Source of the DNA: an uncultured Flavobacteriales bacterium | Lineage (GTDB): Bacteria; Bacteroidota; Bacteroidia; Flavobacteriales_E; Vicingaceae | Length of the DNA stretch: 64,000 nucleotides | NCBI GenBank assembly: GCA_905479915.1 | Contig: CAJQOH010000021.1 | Location: forward strand, 31,333-95,332 | Direction: 5' to 3' | Part shown: piece after piece, positions 35,397 to 43,775 of the stretch | Layout of the letters: each line of letters opens with the position of its first letter | Position numbering within the stretch: the stretch's first letter is position 1 | The notes under the pieces: model-generated | The model's input: the letters and a program-made list of their open reading frames with translations, nothing else | Told to the model about the DNA's origin: nothing | The model's database searches: none | Made by a program: the position numbers and the translations under genes

Positions 35397-35807
35397 ATGC
35401 AATTCAAAAAACATAAAAAATTAAAAGCAGCATCACTACTGAGTATAATGATTTACATCATTATTGCTGGAATAATAGTGGGTTTATCAGTTTCGCCATT
35501 ACAAAACATGGTAACTAAAGCCAAACAAGCTGAAGCAAAAAATGAACTAGAGAGAATCCATACATTAGAAAGAATGTATCATTTAGAATTCTCTAAATAC
35601 TCATCAGATTTAAAAGAAATTGGTTACGAGCAAGGTTCTTTAGTTACTGAAGGAGGTAGAGCACGTTACAAAATTGAAGTTGTTGAAGCAGAAGGAGGAA
35701 CGTATTCTGCAAGAGCAACATGTGTAGAAGATTTTGATAACGATGGAGTGTTCAACATGTGGGAAATCAACCAAGATAGAGTTATTAAAGAAACGCAAGA
35801 AGATTAG
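35397..35807 (+). CDS. gspG: Major pseudopilin, GspG-like
   Basis: This 136-residue prepilin has an 11-residue basic leader (MQFKKHKKLKA), then ASLLSIMIYIIIAGIIVGLS as the hydrophobic helix. The Ala-for-Gly change at -1 and the absence of Glu at +5 depart from classical pilins. The following QAEAKNELERIHTLERMYH and YSSDLKEIGYEQG segments are typical of GspG/PilA-like proteins. The C-terminus has DFDNDGVFNMWEI, resembling the calcium-binding loop of GspG. It would form the body of the periplasmic pseudopilus or surface filament. It precedes the prepilin peptidase, with a one-base overlap. Confidence 0.88.
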   Translation: MQFKKHKKLKAASLLSIMIYIIIAGIIVGLSVSPLQNMVTKAKQAEAKNELERIHTLERMYHLEFSKYSSDLKEIGYEQGSLVTEGGRARYKIEVVEAEGGTYSARATCVEDFDNDGVFNMWEINQDRVIKETQED

Positions 35808-36316
35808 TGACTTTCCTTTTGTTAATCATATTAATAGCCTTGTTAGGTGTTGTAGTTGTTCAAGATTTTAAATCTAGAGCTATTAGTTGGTTTTTAATAC
35901 CACTACTTTTTGTTGGGTTTATTGGCCAGGCATTGCTTAAGATGCAATGGACAGAATTGCTTACTTATTTTGGAATTAATTTACTATTGGTAGTAACCAA
36001 TTTGCTAGTAGTAACCTTGGTTATTTCTATTAAAGAGAAAAAGCTAACCAATATTTTAACTGACTATTTAGGCTTAGGAGATGTACTTTTTTTCTTGGTA
36101 CTAACCGTAGTTTTTTCACCCTTTAATTTTATCGCTTTCTATTTAGGAAGTATTTTAATAACAGCCATTTTTTATGGAGGGTTGATGTTGTTCAGTAGAC
36201 AAAGAAAGATGCTGATACCTTTGGCCGGAGCAATGAGTTTAATGTTGATCATTAGCATTTTAATTGAGCAGTTGGTACCATCAATTCAGTTTTACCAAGA
36301 TTTTATTTTGAATTAG
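35807..36316 (+). CDS. Prepilin peptidase, A24 family, single-domain
   Basis: This 169-residue membrane aspartyl protease has a GTG start overlapping the pseudopilin stop (TAGTG). The two catalytic aspartates are most likely Asp20 in QDFKSRAIS and the Asp of the GLGD motif (about 91-94), spread over about six helices. The usual N-terminal Cys-rich/methyltransferase region of PilD/GspO is missing, so the mature pilins may not be N-methylated. It presumably processes the four prepilins of this operon, all of which carry Ala at -1. The next gene starts with a one-base overlap. Confidence 0.88.
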   Translation: MTFLLLIILIALLGVVVVQDFKSRAISWFLIPLLFVGFIGQALLKMQWTELLTYFGINLLLVVTNLLVVTLVISIKEKKLTNILTDYLGLGDVLFFLVLTVVFSPFNFIAFYLGSILITAIFYGGLMLFSRQRKMLIPLAGAMSLMLIISILIEQLVPSIQFYQDFILN

Positions 36317-37755
36317 TGAGCAGCTCAGATTACATAGAATTAACTGCAGATATGCAGCAAACAATTTCTACTGACCAAGCGTGGCATTATCACATTGTAC
36401 CCAAGTCTGTAGATGAAGAAACGTTTGTTTTTTATGCAGACGAAGAAAAAATGAACTCTAGCCTGAGTGATGAGTTGGAAATGATTTTTGGATTAACCAT
36501 TAAAATTATTCCTGCATCACCAGAAAGAATTAACAAGACTTTAGGAAAGTATTACCGTGTAACCTATAAAAACAAAACAGCAGAAACCGTAAGTTTTGAA
36601 GGAACAAATTCTGATGATTTTGTTTATAAGCTAATTGTAGAAGCAGATTATTTAGGAAGTAGTGATATTCATATTGAAAGGTATGAAGATAGGTGTAGAG
36701 TACGCTTGAGGATTGATGGTAAACTCATTGAAAAATATGTGATTCATAAAGATGATTACCCTGCATTGGTCAACAAGTTAAAGATTAAAGCCAACTTAGA
36801 TATTGCAGAAAAGAGATTGCCACAAGATGGAAGGATTTCTTTTGAAAATACAGGAAACAAATTTGACATTAGAGTTTCTCTATTGCCAACATTGCACGGA
36901 GAAAAAGTGGTAATGCGTTTACTGAGTAAAGATGCTACCAATATTGACATTAAAGAATTAGGCTTAGATGAAAAGCAATTAAAAGATTATTTAGAAGGAA
37001 TTAAAAAGCCGAACGGAATCATTTTAATTAGCGGTCCAACCGGTTCAGGAAAGACAACCAGTTTATATGCAACATTAAAAATCTTAAACGAAGAAAAAAC
37101 AAATGTTGTTACAGTAGAAGATCCTATTGAATATACCTTAGAAGGAATCAATCAAGTACAAGTAAAAGAAGATATTGGGTTAACCTTTGCATCCTCATTA
37201 AGATCATTTTTACGTCAAGATCCTGATGTAATTATGTTGGGTGAGATTAGAGATGGTGAAACAGCTCAGATGGCTATTAAGGCAGCTTTAACAGGGCATT
37301 TGGTATTGTCAACCATACATACGAACTCTGCTTGGGGAACAGTATCTAGGTTAATAGATATGGGAGTTCCATCATACCTGTTAGCCAATACATTAAGTCT
37401 TTCTGTAGCGCAGCGATTGGTGCGTATTTTATGTCCGAATTGTAAAAAGTCAACAACATTTGATAACAATTTGTTTCCGAGCAATTATAAGCCACCAAGA
37501 AAAATAGAAAAACATTTTGAGCCAGAAGGTTGTGACGAATGTTATTACACAGGATATAGAGGAAGAAAAGCAGTTTATGAAGTAATACCTATAGACTATG
37601 ATTTTTCTGATGCCATTAAGAATGAAGAGTATAGTATACGAGAGAAATTACAAGAAAAAGGAATTAATCAATTAATGGACAATGCATTTGAATTGTTCGA
37701 AAAAGGCGAAACTTCTATAGATGAAGTATATGCAATGTTAATGACAAACTATTAG
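36316..37755 (+). CDS. gspE: Type II secretion / type IV filament assembly ATPase, GspE/PilB family
   Basis: This 479-residue hexameric ATPase has a GTG start coupled to the peptidase gene. A short N-terminal MshEN-like domain (1-80) precedes the core. Walker A GPTGSGKTT is at about 240-248, the Asp box is TVEDPIEY, Walker B is DPDVIMLGEIRD, and the His box is LTGHLVLSTIHTN. The zinc-binding pairs are Cys373/Cys376 and Cys406/Cys409. The Cys4 motif places it with GspE/PilB extension ATPases rather than PilT. It drives pseudopilus assembly from the cytoplasm with GspF and the GspL-like protein. No retraction ATPase is present. Confidence 0.95.
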   Translation: MSSSDYIELTADMQQTISTDQAWHYHIVPKSVDEETFVFYADEEKMNSSLSDELEMIFGLTIKIIPASPERINKTLGKYYRVTYKNKTAETVSFEGTNSDDFVYKLIVEADYLGSSDIHIERYEDRCRVRLRIDGKLIEKYVIHKDDYPALVNKLKIKANLDIAEKRLPQDGRISFENTGNKFDIRVSLLPTLHGEKVVMRLLSKDATNIDIKELGLDEKQLKDYLEGIKKPNGIILISGPTGSGKTTSLYATLKILNEEKTNVVTVEDPIEYTLEGINQVQVKEDIGLTFASSLRSFLRQDPDVIMLGEIRDGETAQMAIKAALTGHLVLSTIHTNSAWGTVSRLIDMGVPSYLLANTLSLSVAQRLVRILCPNCKKSTTFDNNLFPSNYKPPRKIEKHFEPEGCDECYYTGYRGRKAVYEVIPIDYDFSDAIKNEEYSIREKLQEKGINQLMDNAFELFEKGETSIDEVYAMLMTNY

Positions 37756-37795
37756 CAGGGAAACCTGAGCTAAATGTTGAATAAGAAGATGAAGT

Positions 37796-39727
37796 ATGAA
37801 TAGAACCATTAAAAATATAGGAATTGTTATCTGTTTCTTTTTGAGCCTTAATGCAGTGGCTCAGGATAGAATTAAGCAGATAGAAACGCAATTAACATCC
37901 ATGACTACTGAAGTTCCTGGATTAGAGGAAAATGTTCAGATGTCGGTAAGTGGAGTTTCCATTCAAGAGTTTATGAGAGGAATTGCGGATGCACACAAAT
38001 TAAACATTAGTGTGGATCCATCTATCAATCAAAACATTGTAAACAATTTTGCCAACGCTACAGTTTCTGATGTTTTACTTTTTGTGTGTAAAGAGTACAA
38101 TTTAAAAATCAACTTTATAGGAACCATAATGTCATTGGTAAAATATGATGTGCCTAAACCTGTTGTTGTACAAGCGCCTAAAAAAGCCCTTGTCATAAAA
38201 TACAATAAACCAAAAGATGAATTAACGCTCGATTTAAAAAATGACTCGTTGGATGCTGTAGTGAAAATGATTACACAAAAATCAAAGAAGAATGTGATTT
38301 TAGCATCAGGCGTTGCGGCTAAAAAAGTAAGCGTATATATTGAGGATATGCTTTTTGATAATGCTCTAAATAAGCTAGGTGTTGCCAATAATTTAATTAT
38401 TACAAAAACTAAAGATGGTTCTTATCTAGTAGAAAATTCGGGAGATGCAGTGAGTAATACTCCGAAGGGAAATAAACCCAATTCAAGAAATGCTAGAAAC
38501 ACGAACAATAGAAATCAGAATAAAAATAATGCAGGAGGAGGAGAGTTGGTTTATGAAGCCAAAAACTTTTCAGACATTTCTGTAAGCGGAACAGACCTTG
38601 CAATTGATGAAGTAATACGAAAAGTAGCAGAAGACATTGGAGTTGATTATTACTTTGTTTCTGAAGTAAAAGATAAAGCAACAGTAAATGTTAAGTCAAC
38701 CAACTTTAAAGAACTGTTAGAAAACATGTTTCAAGGAACAGATTTAACCTATGATTTAGATAAGGGGATTTACATTATTGGAGAGCGTAAAACAGAAGGT
38801 TTACGAATGACTAAAGTGATCCAATTGCAATACCGTTCAGTAGAAACTGTAAATGAATACATTCCTTCAGACATCAAACAAGATGTAGATGTAAAGGAGT
38901 TTTTAGATTTAAACAGTTTGATTTTGAGTGGTTCAGAGCCTCGTATTGAAGAGATAGAACATTTCATTAAAACCATAGATAAGGTGGTGCCTGTTGTATT
39001 GATTGAGGTAATGATTGTTGATTATTCTAACAGTAGAGCAAACAGTTTGGGTATGGAAGCAGGATTAGGAACAGAACCTGCTGTAACATCAGGAACAGTT
39101 TATCCGGAAGCCAATTTGTCTTTAAACAGTAATTCTATCAATAACTTAATAGAAAGTTTTAATGGCTATGGTATTTTAAACTTAGGAAAAGTAACCCCTA
39201 ATTTTTATGTAAACATTAGTGCTTTAGAAACACAAGGTATTTTAAGAGTAAAATCTACCCCAAAACTAGCAACACTTAATGGGCATGAAGCAACTATGAC
39301 TATTGGTAATACAGAGTATTATGTAGAAGAAAGAAATACCGTAACGGCTAATGCCTCTACAACCAGTCAATCGAGTAGAACTTACAAATCGGTAACAGCA
39401 GATTTATCAGTAACCATAAAACCTTTGGTTTCTGGAGATGATCAAATTACGATGGAAATAGCAGTTTCTCAATCGGACTTTACAGCTAAAATAGAACCCA
39501 ATGCACCTCCAGGACAAGTTTCAAGAGATTTTACATCTATGATAAGAGTAAAAGATCAAGAAATGATTTTGTTGGGAGGTTTAGAAGAAAAATCTACTCG
39601 AGAATCAGGAAGAGGAGTTCCTTTTTTATCTCGAATTCCGATTATTAAATGGTTGTTTAGTAGTAGAAGTAGAGAGAAGTCAAAATCTAAGTTGAATATT
39701 TTTATTAAGCCAACAGTAATTTACTAA
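37796..39727 (+). CDS. gspD: Secretin, GspD/PilQ family
   Basis: This 643-residue outer-membrane channel has a signal peptide (about 1-22, ending NAVAQ). An N0/STN-like domain (about 45-110) and further N-domains follow, separated by an Asn/Arg/Lys-rich linker near 225-245. The secretin core runs from about 340, with VVLIEVMIVDYS, LRVKSTPKLATLNGHEA and the signature RVKDQEMILLGGLEEKSTRE, then GVPFLSRIPIIKWLF. No C-terminal S-domain for a pilotin is visible; it ends a few residues after the core. The downstream lipoprotein may fill the pilotin role (inference). Confidence 0.94.
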   Translation: MNRTIKNIGIVICFFLSLNAVAQDRIKQIETQLTSMTTEVPGLEENVQMSVSGVSIQEFMRGIADAHKLNISVDPSINQNIVNNFANATVSDVLLFVCKEYNLKINFIGTIMSLVKYDVPKPVVVQAPKKALVIKYNKPKDELTLDLKNDSLDAVVKMITQKSKKNVILASGVAAKKVSVYIEDMLFDNALNKLGVANNLIITKTKDGSYLVENSGDAVSNTPKGNKPNSRNARNTNNRNQNKNNAGGGELVYEAKNFSDISVSGTDLAIDEVIRKVAEDIGVDYYFVSEVKDKATVNVKSTNFKELLENMFQGTDLTYDLDKGIYIIGERKTEGLRMTKVIQLQYRSVETVNEYIPSDIKQDVDVKEFLDLNSLILSGSEPRIEEIEHFIKTIDKVVPVVLIEVMIVDYSNSRANSLGMEAGLGTEPAVTSGTVYPEANLSLNSNSINNLIESFNGYGILNLGKVTPNFYVNISALETQGILRVKSTPKLATLNGHEATMTIGNTEYYVEERNTVTANASTTSQSSRTYKSVTADLSVTIKPLVSGDDQITMEIAVSQSDFTAKIEPNAPPGQVSRDFTSMIRVKDQEMILLGGLEEKSTRESGRGVPFLSRIPIIKWLFSSRSREKSKSKLNIFIKPTVIY

Positions 39728-40945
39728 GTGTTAAATTTTTTAGATCAATATAAACTCATAAAAGGGCAAGCTGCTTTTGGTGTTGAACTTGTTTTCAATA
39801 GCAAGGATAGTTATACTCTGATAGCGCTTGAATTGACTTCGGCCAAAGATGGTATTGAGGTGAGTAGGCGTTTTGTTGACATTACGCTTGAAGAATTGGC
39901 ACAAAAGAACACCAAGAAAATACCCGTTTATTTTTCTATTGGTGGTAAAGGAGTAATTCATAAAAAAGTAAAAGCAGAAGATAATGTTCAAGACCAAGAA
40001 CTATTAAGTCAAGTGTTGCCTAATGCATCTATGAAGGATTTCTATTTGCAACAATCAAAGATTGAAGGATTTGAATCTTGGGTTTCAGTAATTAGAAAAG
40101 ATGTGCTGGATGGACTGATTGAAAAAATAGAAGGATTAAACCTTTTTGGAGTTGAGTTGTATTTAGGACCATTTGCCATCAACAATACCATTTCGTTGTT
40201 AGATAAAATGACGCTATCAACCACTTCACATGAATTAATTATCGAGAACAATAACATTATTCAATTAGACAGTTTAGGAGCAGTTTCTAATGGTGAAGAA
40301 TACAATATAGAAGGAGAAGTAATCAGTTCTCATGAGTTAATTTCTTTTGGAACGGCTTTCAATCATTTTGTTCCTTCGGCTAAGATAATTCCTGTTTCTG
40401 TAGATAAAGTGGCTCAACTTAAAGAAGAGTATTTGTATAAAAACAAAGCCTTAATAGGAGGGTTCTCTATCGTAGCTTTCTTTTTTATTGTTGTGATGGC
40501 CAACTTACTAATCGCAAATAGTTATGAGGAAACACACAACTCCTTGCAGTATCAAGTAAATAGTAAAAGACAATACTTGGTAGAGTTAACTAAGCTAGAA
40601 AAGGAGTTGACAACAAAAGAACAATTTATACAAAGTAGTGGTGTAGCACGGGCTTCTCGTTTATCTTTCTATACTGATCAAATAGGTCTGAGTATTCCTA
40701 CAACCATTCAGTTAAATCAGTTGTTTATTAACCCTTTAGAAAAAAGAATTAATAAAGCTGAAGACATTAATTTCAATTACAACAGCATAAAAATAACGGG
40801 CACTGTTAGTAGAAGTATAGAATTAAACAATTGGATTAAATCACTTAAAGAATACAAGTGGGTAAATGAAATTATCATTGTATCCTTTATACAAGACAAC
40901 CTTAAAACGGTTGGAGAATTTGAATTAGAATTAACCATTAATTAG
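39728..40945 (+). CDS. GspL / PilM-PilN-like inner-membrane assembly protein
   Basis: This 405-residue protein has a GTG start immediately after the secretin stop. Residues 1-235 form a cytoplasmic domain, probably an actin-like GspL/PilM fold (weak similarity). One helix follows (about 241-262), then a coiled coil and a small periplasmic alpha/beta domain typical of GspL/PilN. I assign it by position and layout: cytoplasmic domain, single helix, ferredoxin-like domain, followed by a GspM/PilO-like gene. It would couple GspE to the periplasmic filament. Confidence 0.75.
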   Translation: MLNFLDQYKLIKGQAAFGVELVFNSKDSYTLIALELTSAKDGIEVSRRFVDITLEELAQKNTKKIPVYFSIGGKGVIHKKVKAEDNVQDQELLSQVLPNASMKDFYLQQSKIEGFESWVSVIRKDVLDGLIEKIEGLNLFGVELYLGPFAINNTISLLDKMTLSTTSHELIIENNNIIQLDSLGAVSNGEEYNIEGEVISSHELISFGTAFNHFVPSAKIIPVSVDKVAQLKEEYLYKNKALIGGFSIVAFFFIVVMANLLIANSYEETHNSLQYQVNSKRQYLVELTKLEKELTTKEQFIQSSGVARASRLSFYTDQIGLSIPTTIQLNQLFINPLEKRINKAEDINFNYNSIKITGTVSRSIELNNWIKSLKEYKWVNEIIIVSFIQDNLKTVGEFELELTIN

Positions 40946-40948
40946 CAG

Positions 40949-41500
40949 TTGAAAAAGAAACTAACATATAAACAACGTTTACTCTATACATTAGTAGGAG
41001 CATTCTTATTTTCTTTTGTGATCTACAATATGGCCATAGCTGATTCAATAGAATTGGCTTTTAAAAACAGTGAGTTTAGAGAGCAGATTGCCAAAAGCCA
41101 GAATGCGCCAGAACAGATAAAAATTTTAACGAAAAAAATAAAGCAAATAGAACAATTGGTGGGTACCAATAAAGATTATTCTAGTGTAGATATTCATCAA
41201 GAATTATTAGAATCTGTTACGGGATATGTGCAAAAAAATAACTTGGTGTTAAAAGATTTTCCTCAACCGTATTTAACTACAGCCAATGGTTATGTTACTA
41301 AAACAGCTCAATTAACGGTAGAAGGGGGCTTTATTAATTTGTTGAAGTTGATTTATTTTTTAGAAAACAACTATACAGTAGGTAAAGTAGTGGCGGTAGA
41401 TTTTAAAACATCCAAAGAATTGAGAACTCGAAAAAGAAAATTAAATACAACGATATATATCCAAAACGTAAAAACTGAAACACATGAAGAAAACACTTAA
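40949..41500 (+). CDS. GspM / PilO-like inner-membrane protein
   Basis: This 183-residue protein starts at TTG three bases after the GspL-like stop. It has a short basic cytoplasmic tail, one helix (about 12-30), a coiled coil (about 40-75) and a small domain with LLKLIYFLENNYTVGKVVAVDF, the phrase pattern of PilO/GspM ferredoxin-like folds. It presumably dimerises with the GspL-like protein to form the periplasmic part of the assembly platform. The last 17 bases overlap the following lipoprotein gene. Confidence 0.78.
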   Translation: MKKKLTYKQRLLYTLVGAFLFSFVIYNMAIADSIELAFKNSEFREQIAKSQNAPEQIKILTKKIKQIEQLVGTNKDYSSVDIHQELLESVTGYVQKNNLVLKDFPQPYLTTANGYVTKTAQLTVEGGFINLLKLIYFLENNYTVGKVVAVDFKTSKELRTRKRKLNTTIYIQNVKTETHEENT

Positions 41501-42434
41501 GATCATAGCTTTATTTCTCATGATTACCACAATATTTGTTGCTTGTGATGATTTTGTTGAACCAGATATAGATAATGAAGTAGTTAACCTGTTGGCCCCG
41601 GCAAATAATTTAACCACCATTCAATTGACACATACTTTCTGGTGGGATCATATAGATGGAGCAGAAGCGTACAATATGCAAATTGTAGAAGGAACATTTT
41701 CTGCAGTAACCTACCTTGCTTTAGATACAACAGTTACTAGTAATAAGTTTGATGTTACCTTATATCCAGGATCTTTTCAATGGAGAGTAAGAGGCGAAAA
41801 CAATGGTGGAGAAACTGGTTATACAACATTTAGTTTTGTAGTTGATAGTACATTAGACATTAGTAGTTTACAGGTAGTATTGAGTAGTCCTGCAGACAAC
41901 ATAATAACGAACAGTACAAGTGTAACGCTAAGTTGGAATTCTTTATTAAACGCAGATGATTACTTAATAGAAGCACATCAAACAACATGGTCAGGAACTG
42001 CAGTTTTAGGACCACAAATTGAAAGTTCAACAAGCATTACAACAACGTTGCCTGAGGGAGTTGTTGTATGGGGAGTACAAGCCCGAAATACAACCTCAGG
42101 TACATCATCAATGTTTGCGACCAGAACCATAACAATTGACACGACTGATCCTGGAGCACTTTCTTTAGTTACGCCTGTAGATAATGCAGTACTTAGTGAT
42201 ATCTACAATACTTACACCTGGACGCAACCAGCTGATGCAGGTACAGCCTTAATAGATGACATTTATTTTTATTCTGATGCCGCAGGAACTACGTTATTTA
42301 AAACTGCTCAAGCTGCCGGAACATCTTATCAAGATTCACTAGGAGTAGGAACATACTATTGGGCAGTTCAATCTACCGATGCTGCCGGTAACATAGGCAC
42401 CTTTAGTTCACTTAGAAAAGTGGTAATACAATAA
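41484..42434 (+). CDS. Lipoprotein with three FN3/Ig-like domains
   Basis: This 316-residue lipoprotein has lipobox FVAC, with Cys21 lipidated and acidic residues (DD) after it. Three beta-sandwich repeats follow (about 35-125, 130-220, 225-316), each with a Trp-rich strand (FQWRVRGEN, VVWGVQARN, YYWAVQSTD) and the linker pattern L-x-x-PADN. This is not a standard type II secretion component. Its placement inside the core operon, overlapping the GspM-like gene, argues that it belongs to the machine, perhaps as a pilotin substitute, a surface adhesin or a secretin-capping protein. Confidence 0.85.
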   Translation: MKKTLKIIALFLMITTIFVACDDFVEPDIDNEVVNLLAPANNLTTIQLTHTFWWDHIDGAEAYNMQIVEGTFSAVTYLALDTTVTSNKFDVTLYPGSFQWRVRGENNGGETGYTTFSFVVDSTLDISSLQVVLSSPADNIITNSTSVTLSWNSLLNADDYLIEAHQTTWSGTAVLGPQIESSTSITTTLPEGVVVWGVQARNTTSGTSSMFATRTITIDTTDPGALSLVTPVDNAVLSDIYNTYTWTQPADAGTALIDDIYFYSDAAGTTLFKTAQAAGTSYQDSLGVGTYYWAVQSTDAAGNIGTFSSLRKVVIQ

Positions 42435-42445
42435 GTTAAGTACCC

Positions 42446-42934
42446 ATGAAAAAGAAAAAAATACTATATACCATGTTGCCACTAGTTATTCTAGTGTGGA
42501 GCTTTGTGTTTTATCAATTGTTTTCTTCTTTTTTTGGAACCCCTAATTACGCTAAAGAAGAGTTTCAACAAGAGGTAAATATTGCAGAAATTAAAAAAGA
42601 TACCTTCTTAATTGTAGCAGACTATAGAGATCCTTTTTTAGGAAAAAAGAGGAAGGTTAGTTCCTCCTTTTCTTCATCACCATCGCAAGGAAATCAACCG
42701 ACAAGAAATATTAAGGCTAAGCAACCTAAAGCGGAAAAGGTATGGCCAACAATTTTGTATAAAGGAATGATTAAGAACAACAATTCAGATAGAAGAGTTG
42801 GAATTTTAAATGTTGATGGCAAAGAGTTTTTAATAAAGGAAGATGATACCGTTAAAGAAGTAACAATTGTATCCATAGGAAAAAATGCGGTTACGGTACG
42901 CTTTCAAAAAGAAAATAGAGAAATAACAAAATAA
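42446..42934 (+). CDS. GspC / PilP-like inner-membrane protein
   Basis: This 162-residue protein has one N-terminal helix (about 6-27). A DYRDPFLGKKRK segment follows; the RDPF phrase is typical of PilP and GspC, which dock on the secretin N0 domain. A Ser/Gln/Pro linker and a small beta domain (WPTILYKGMIKN, GILNVDGKEFLIKEDDTV, VTIVSIGKNAVTVRF) match the HR/PilP barrel. It would bridge the inner-membrane platform and GspD. It lies 11 bases after the lipoprotein gene. Confidence 0.8.
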   Translation: MKKKKILYTMLPLVILVWSFVFYQLFSSFFGTPNYAKEEFQQEVNIAEIKKDTFLIVADYRDPFLGKKRKVSSSFSSSPSQGNQPTRNIKAKQPKAEKVWPTILYKGMIKNNNSDRRVGILNVDGKEFLIKEDDTVKEVTIVSIGKNAVTVRFQKENREITK

Positions 42935-42963
42935 CTGGCAATGCCAGATATAATATATAAAGT

Positions 42964-43719
42964 ATGAAAAAGATTACGATCATTATTTTATTGCTGCTGT
43001 CCATTACAACAGTCTGGGCACAAAAAATGGAAGAGATTACGCATAGAGAAATTAACATTCACTTTAATGACTCTTCCATTAAGGCCAATGTTTTATTGGA
43101 TGAGAAGAAGCCTAAATTGAGAACAACATCAGATTATTACTGGTACCATAACAATTCTATTAACAGCAATCAAGGAGATTACAAAGGAAGACTTTTGGAT
43201 GGAGTATATCAGGTAAGCACTAAAAAAGGAGCTCTAATTACGAAAGGTAATTTTGCAAAAGGAAATAAATCTGGAGCGTGGAAAAAATGGAATACAGAAG
43301 GTAGATTGTTAAATAGTACTACGTGGTTAAAAGGCTATAAGAATGGGAAGTATCAAAAGTTTGACAACGGAAAACTAATTGAAAAGGGGAGTTATAAAAA
43401 GGGAGTATTGCATGGTAAAATAGTGACCTACAAGTCAGACACTATTTTTAGTGAACATGTATTTAAGAAAGGAAAAGAAGTGGTTAAAACGCCAGTTCAA
43501 AAAAAAGAAAAAGTTAAGAAAAAAGAGAAAGTAGAGAAAAAAGTAGAAGAAAAAGAAACACCACCTGAAAAGGAGACCCCTAAAACAGCTTTAGAAAAGA
43601 AAAAGAAACCCTTTTGGAAAAAGAAAAAGGAACAAGAAGAAAAGTCTGTAGCACCAAAAATAGAAGAAGAAAAGCCAAAGCGAAAAAAAACAAAGAAGAA
43701 GAAAAAAGAAAAGTCTTAG
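42964..43719 (+). CDS. Exported MORN/YwqK-like repeat protein with Lys-rich tail
   Basis: This 251-residue protein has a signal peptide (about 1-19, ending TTVWAQ). About four MORN-type repeats lie at 60-150 (GRLLDGVYQVST, GNFAKGNKSGAWKKW, GYKNGKYQKFDNG, GSYKKGVLHGKIVTY). Then comes a long tail (about 165-251) of almost only Lys, Glu and Pro. MORN repeats form extended beta-ribbons; in bacteria they occur in YwqK-like proteins of unclear role. The basic tail could bind nucleic acid, teichoic/LPS phosphate or peptidoglycan. It is unusual in a type II secretion operon but sits squarely inside it. Confidence 0.85.
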   Translation: MKKITIIILLLLSITTVWAQKMEEITHREINIHFNDSSIKANVLLDEKKPKLRTTSDYYWYHNNSINSNQGDYKGRLLDGVYQVSTKKGALITKGNFAKGNKSGAWKKWNTEGRLLNSTTWLKGYKNGKYQKFDNGKLIEKGSYKKGVLHGKIVTYKSDTIFSEHVFKKGKEVVKTPVQKKEKVKKKEKVEKKVEEKETPPEKETPKTALEKKKKPFWKKKKEQEEKSVAPKIEEEKPKRKKTKKKKKEKS

Positions 43720-43775
43720 GTTAAATCGAAAAATAAAAGATGATAATATCTAGCTATCATACAAGAATGAGTTAA

